From positions 1 through 24,178 of the forward strand of contig JBGTIH010000204.1 of NCBI GenBank assembly GCA_041745765.1: a DNA stretch of 24,178 nt, in the 5' to 3' direction. Under the pieces are notes generated by a model, which was given only the letters and a program-made list of their open reading frames with translations, made no database searches and was not told where the DNA came from. Source of the stretch: JAHCHG01 sp041745765 (GTDB taxonomy: Bacteria > Acidobacteriota > Blastocatellia > Pyrinomonadales > Pyrinomonadaceae). Both the position numbers and the translations under genes were made by a program. Of the stretch, positions 21,961-24,178 are shown in pieces; position 1 is the stretch's first letter; the number at the start of each line of letters is the position of its first letter.

Positions 21961-22191
21961 GTATGATTTAAAAGGTGCAGAGATTACTACAAGACTTCTG
22001 TAGAAGATCAAAAAAACTAACGAAAACATCTACCTCAATCGTCTAAACTGTTATTTTGTAAGCCTTTTCTCAAAAAATGTCAAGAGTTTTTTTATTTTAG
22101 ATGATTTAAGTGATAAATTAATAAAATAAGTGCGGTCATTATTGAATAAAAATAACCTATCTAGATAATATTAACTCAATAGTTTTGTAAT

Positions 22192-22764
22192 ATGTTTACT
22201 TACATCCCAAAATTTAATGGCTTGTCTGAAATTGAGTACACCGATTACAGAAACTCGGAAGAACGTGAGTTTTTGATGACGCTTTATGACCGCGTTTCAT
22301 CTTTAGATGAATATCGTTTAATGGAATATGACGATTTTTTTATGTTTTATCACGACAGTATTTTAACTGTTGCCTTCGACATTTGTGATGAAAATGCCAA
22401 TCTTGTGTTACGTTCTTTGCGGATAGATTTTACAGAGACAAGCCTCTTAATGGGAAATGATGAAACCTTTCAATATGTAAGTGCATTAGATAGAAACAAT
22501 CCTGATGTAAAAGAATACAAAAAAACTGAATATACAACTATTCAATTAGCAGAAATTGCGGCTCAGTGGGTTTCTAAAGAATTATCAAGAAAAATTGAAC
22601 TTCACGAATGGATTACTAATTCATTTCAACATCGGCGTTATGTAATATCTGATGCAAATCAATTTATTAGCTGTTCGGATTCTAAAAACATTCCGCGCAA
22701 AAACTTAGGTTCTCCGACACGAATTACCGTCGTTTATCCAAAGCCAATACCAAAACAGAAATAA
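22192..22764 (+). CDS. Protein of unknown function
   Basis: A 190-residue soluble protein with no signal peptide or membrane segment. It is rich in acidic and aromatic residues in the first half (IEYTDYRNSEEREFLMTLYD, YRLMEYDDFFMFYHD). A helix LAEIAAQWVSKELSRKIELHEW lies at about 118-139 and a Pro/Lys-rich tail follows. No family is recognised. There is no clear Shine-Dalgarno. The sequence is more AT-rich than its neighbours and the gene stands alone between two terminators, which may point to acquisition. An immunity-like role is possible but not supported by a motif. Confidence 0.65.
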   Translation: MFTYIPKFNGLSEIEYTDYRNSEEREFLMTLYDRVSSLDEYRLMEYDDFFMFYHDSILTVAFDICDENANLVLRSLRIDFTETSLLMGNDETFQYVSALDRNNPDVKEYKKTEYTTIQLAEIAAQWVSKELSRKIELHEWITNSFQHRRYVISDANQFISCSDSKNIPRKNLGSPTRITVVYPKPIPKQK

Positions 22765-22785
22765 TAAGTATTTGAATAGTTCCAT

Positions 22786-22824
22786 AAAAAAGGCTTCGCT
22801 CAAATTTGAACGAAGCCTTTTTTT
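22786..22824. terminator. Bidirectional terminator, ggcttcg-type arm
   Basis: aaaaaaggcttcg and cgaagcctttttt flank a self-complementary loop (ctcaaatttgaa). It is convergent between the unknown gene and the PIN gene. Confidence 0.88.
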
Positions 22825-22848
22825 TATTTATGGAAAATGTTGATTATT

Positions 22849-23316
22849 TTAAATAGTTAATAGATTAATCTTGACGGTCGGTGCGTTTTTGGCGGCTTGA
22901 TTGATAAAGCCTTTGTCGAATGTCACGATTTCGGTGTCGTAAGTATTGACGAGTTCTTCGGCAAGCGCGATATAAAGCCCGTCTGATGAGCGGCTGCATC
23001 CGTAACCGTCGCGGATTTCAACGGCGCGTTTCAGCAAAGATGCTTCACCGTTCGGCGAAAGCACGATGCCTTTCAGATAATCGGAAAAAACGTCAATCGC
23101 TTCGTCGTATTCGATCTGAGTTACTACTCCGCCCGCAAGTTTTTGGCATAGTACGAAAATTACTTCAGCAATCAAAACATTCGGCGCGAAAAATTCAAAA
23201 CCGCGCTTTGTATAATCTTCAAATGCGGTTTCGGCAGTAATGATTTTGTCGGCTTCTTTTGCACAGAGCGCGATCAAAACATTTGCATCTGCAACAACGG
23301 CGAATTGTTTACTCAT
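22849..23316 (-). CDS. PIN-domain toxin (VapC-like)
   Basis: A 155-residue PIN domain. D10 is in VVADANVLIAL, E51 in LIAEVIFVLCQ, D112 in RSSDGLYIALAEEL and D134 in VTFDKGFINQ. It is probably a ribonuclease toxin. It is somewhat longer than the vapC at 19512 and only distantly related to it. Its start overlaps the end of the upstream small gene by 8 bases, the usual antitoxin-toxin coupling. Confidence 0.88.
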   Translation of the reverse strand: MSKQFAVVADANVLIALCAKEADKIITAETAFEDYTKRGFEFFAPNVLIAEVIFVLCQKLAGGVVTQIEYDEAIDVFSDYLKGIVLSPNGEASLLKRAVEIRDGYGCSRSSDGLYIALAEELVNTYDTEIVTFDKGFINQAAKNAPTVKINLLTI

Positions 23317-23557
23317 TTATTTCACCGCCGAACATTCCACCGTCACGAGCGGCGCGTAGCATTTCCTGCGTTTTTGAGCCGTCTGTGAATCGCATATTTT
23401 TCTGCTTTTCTTTAACTTTCTTCATAATCTCGCGCATTTTTTGATTCGGCTGCGGTTTTTGTTCTTCGAGAATCGTCACGCGCAAACGCCGCCCGCCAAA
23501 CTCTTTCGCGTGTTTGGCAATTTCTTCCCAAGTGCCTTCTAAAACTGTCGTTGCCAT
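23309..23557 (-). CDS. Probable antitoxin of the PIN toxin
   Basis: An 82-residue protein from ATG 23557, with AGGAG about 10 bases before it; a frame from TTG 23578 would add 7 residues but would include the ribosome binding site. The N-terminus MATTVLEGTWEEIAKHAKEFGGRRLRVTIL resembles short antitoxin domains that begin with a beta-strand, helix and RVTV strand. The basic middle (MREIMKKVKEKQKNMR) and Gly-rich end probably bind the toxin. The antitoxin call rests on position and overlap more than on homology. Confidence 0.75.
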   Translation of the reverse strand: MATTVLEGTWEEIAKHAKEFGGRRLRVTILEEQKPQPNQKMREIMKKVKEKQKNMRFTDGSKTQEMLRAARDGGMFGGEINE

Positions 23558-23620
23558 ATTTTTAGTTTCTCCTGACAAGAGTTAATTATAACTCAAAATC
23601 CGAGTGCGTTGAAAATATCT
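23557..23620 (-). promoter_or_regulatory. Promoter with palindromic operator for the antitoxin-toxin pair
   Basis: TATAAT on the minus strand is embedded in the palindrome GAGTTATAATTAACTC (23579-23594; 6-bp arms, 4-bp centre). A -35-like TTCAAC lies 17 bp upstream. A palindrome over the -10 fits antitoxin autoregulation. Confidence 0.5.
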
Positions 23621-23637
23621 TCAGCAAGCTTTGCAAG

Positions 23638-23673
23638 AAAAAGGCTTCGCTCAAATTTGAACGAAGCCTTTTT
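23638..23673. terminator. Bidirectional terminator after groEL, ggcttcg-type arm
   Basis: aaaaaggcttcg and cgaagccttttt flank the same ctcaaatttgaa loop as at 22786. It lies 46 bases beyond the groEL stop. Confidence 0.88.
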
Positions 23674-23685
23674 ATTTGTGGAAAA

Positions 23686-23718
23686 ATCCAAAATCGGAAA
23701 TCTAAAATCCAAAATCGG
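23686..23718. repeat. Heptad-type repeat between groEL and its terminator
   Basis: Degenerate units aaatcca, aaatcgg and aaatcta, of the same family as at 1112-1157. Confidence 0.65.
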
Positions 23719-23719
23719 A

Positions 23720-24178
23720 CTACATTCCCATTCCCATTCCGCCCATGCCGCCGGGCATTCCGCCGCCCATGCCGCCGTCGCCTTCTTCTTGAACGTCGGC
23801 GATCATTGCTTCGGTCGTCAGCATCAAACCGGCGATTGAAGCCGCATTTTGCAGGGCATAACGCGTAACTTTCGCAGGGTCAATGACTCCGGCTGCAACG
23901 AGGTCTTCGAATACTTCGGTCGCCGCATTGAAGCCATATGAATCGGATTCGTTGTTGCGAACATTTTCGACGATCACCGCGCCTTCGCGTCCGGCGTTGT
24001 TGGCGATCTGGCGAAGCGGTTCTTCGAGAGCACGTCGAACGATCGTAACACCGATCAATTCGTCGGAATCGGCACTTTCGGTATCGAAGTTTTCGAGTGC
24101 TTTCGAAGCGCGAACCAGAGCGACTCCGCCGCCGGCAACGATTCCTTCTTCGACCGCTGCGCGTGTCGCGTGCATCGC
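23720..24178 (-). CDS. groL: Chaperonin GroEL, C-terminal part (5' end outside window)
   Basis: The visible C-terminal 152 residues include AMHATRAAVEEGIVAGGGVAL, the conserved equatorial-domain segment with the DAxxATRAAVEEG helix and the GGG turn. VENVRNNESDSYGFNAATEVFEDL and DPAKVTRYALQNAASIAGLMLTTEAMIADV follow. It ends in the Gly-Met tail GGMPGGMGGMGMGM, typical of type I chaperonins that act in the cytosol with GroES. The frame continues past the window edge. groES is not visible. Confidence 0.97.
   Translation of the reverse strand, partial: AMHATRAAVEEGIVAGGGVALVRASKALENFDTESADSDELIGVTIVRRALEEPLRQIANNAGREGAVIVENVRNNESDSYGFNAATEVFEDLVAAGVIDPAKVTRYALQNAASIAGLMLTTEAMIADVQEEGDGGMGGGMPGGMGGMGMGM

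Overview
The window is bacterial, AT-rich (roughly 40% GC by eye) and gene-dense. It has sigma70-type promoters (a clean TTGACA-17-TACAAT at 4262-4290), Shine-Dalgarno sites and many Rho-independent terminators. The gene set (thiL, a MerR regulator next to tRNA-Pro, a lipoprotein HtrA, an NYN protein, DUF389, and a GroEL with a Gly-Met tail) would fit an Acidobacteriota genome, perhaps Blastocatellia. That placement is an inference from gene style, not a result.

Region 1 (1-3250) is the unusual part. It starts with the 3' end of a SWIM zinc-finger gene and its terminator. An array of tRNA genes follows, all on the minus strand: Gly-TCC, Asp-GTC, Phe-GAA, then a SAM methyltransferase gene, then Arg-TCT, a CAT-anticodon tRNA and Asn-GTT, with at least two degraded tRNA-like pieces. 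Most array members break normally invariant tRNA positions. The tRNA-Asn gene is interrupted in its D-loop by a 95-bp palindromic element with a TATA target duplication; removing it gives a 76-nt cloverleaf. Upstream of the array on the same strand lie a promoter, an unlisted 54-codon GTG-start ORF, several hairpins, a boxA-like antitermination motif and a structured RNA-like segment of about 143 nt. The whole looks like a stable-RNA operon on accessory DNA.

Region 2 (3280-9724) is housekeeping: thiL divergent from a MerR-type regulator, a canonical tRNA-Pro, a DegP/HtrA lipoprotein protease, an NYN-domain protein, and a zinc-ribbon protein translationally coupled to an RlmB-type rRNA methyltransferase.

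Region 3 (9725-17304) holds a zinc-ribbon membrane protein, a DUF389 membrane protein with an unusual periplasmic tail, glutamate dehydrogenase, a secreted esterase, a DinB-fold protein, a small two-helix membrane protein and urocanate hydratase (hutU). Histidine degradation through hutU yields glutamate, which the nearby dehydrogenase can deaminate.

Region 4 (17305-24178) is accessory-rich. A nucleotidyltransferase gene sits between hutU and a diverged second copy of the hutU 3' end. There is a secreted YD-like repeat protein, a 163-bp MITE-like element, a VapBC module flanked by about 60-bp direct repeats, a LysR regulator, two unrecognised genes, a second VapBC-type module and the 3' end of groEL. 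Heptanucleotide tandem repeats and a recurring terminator hairpin are scattered between genes.
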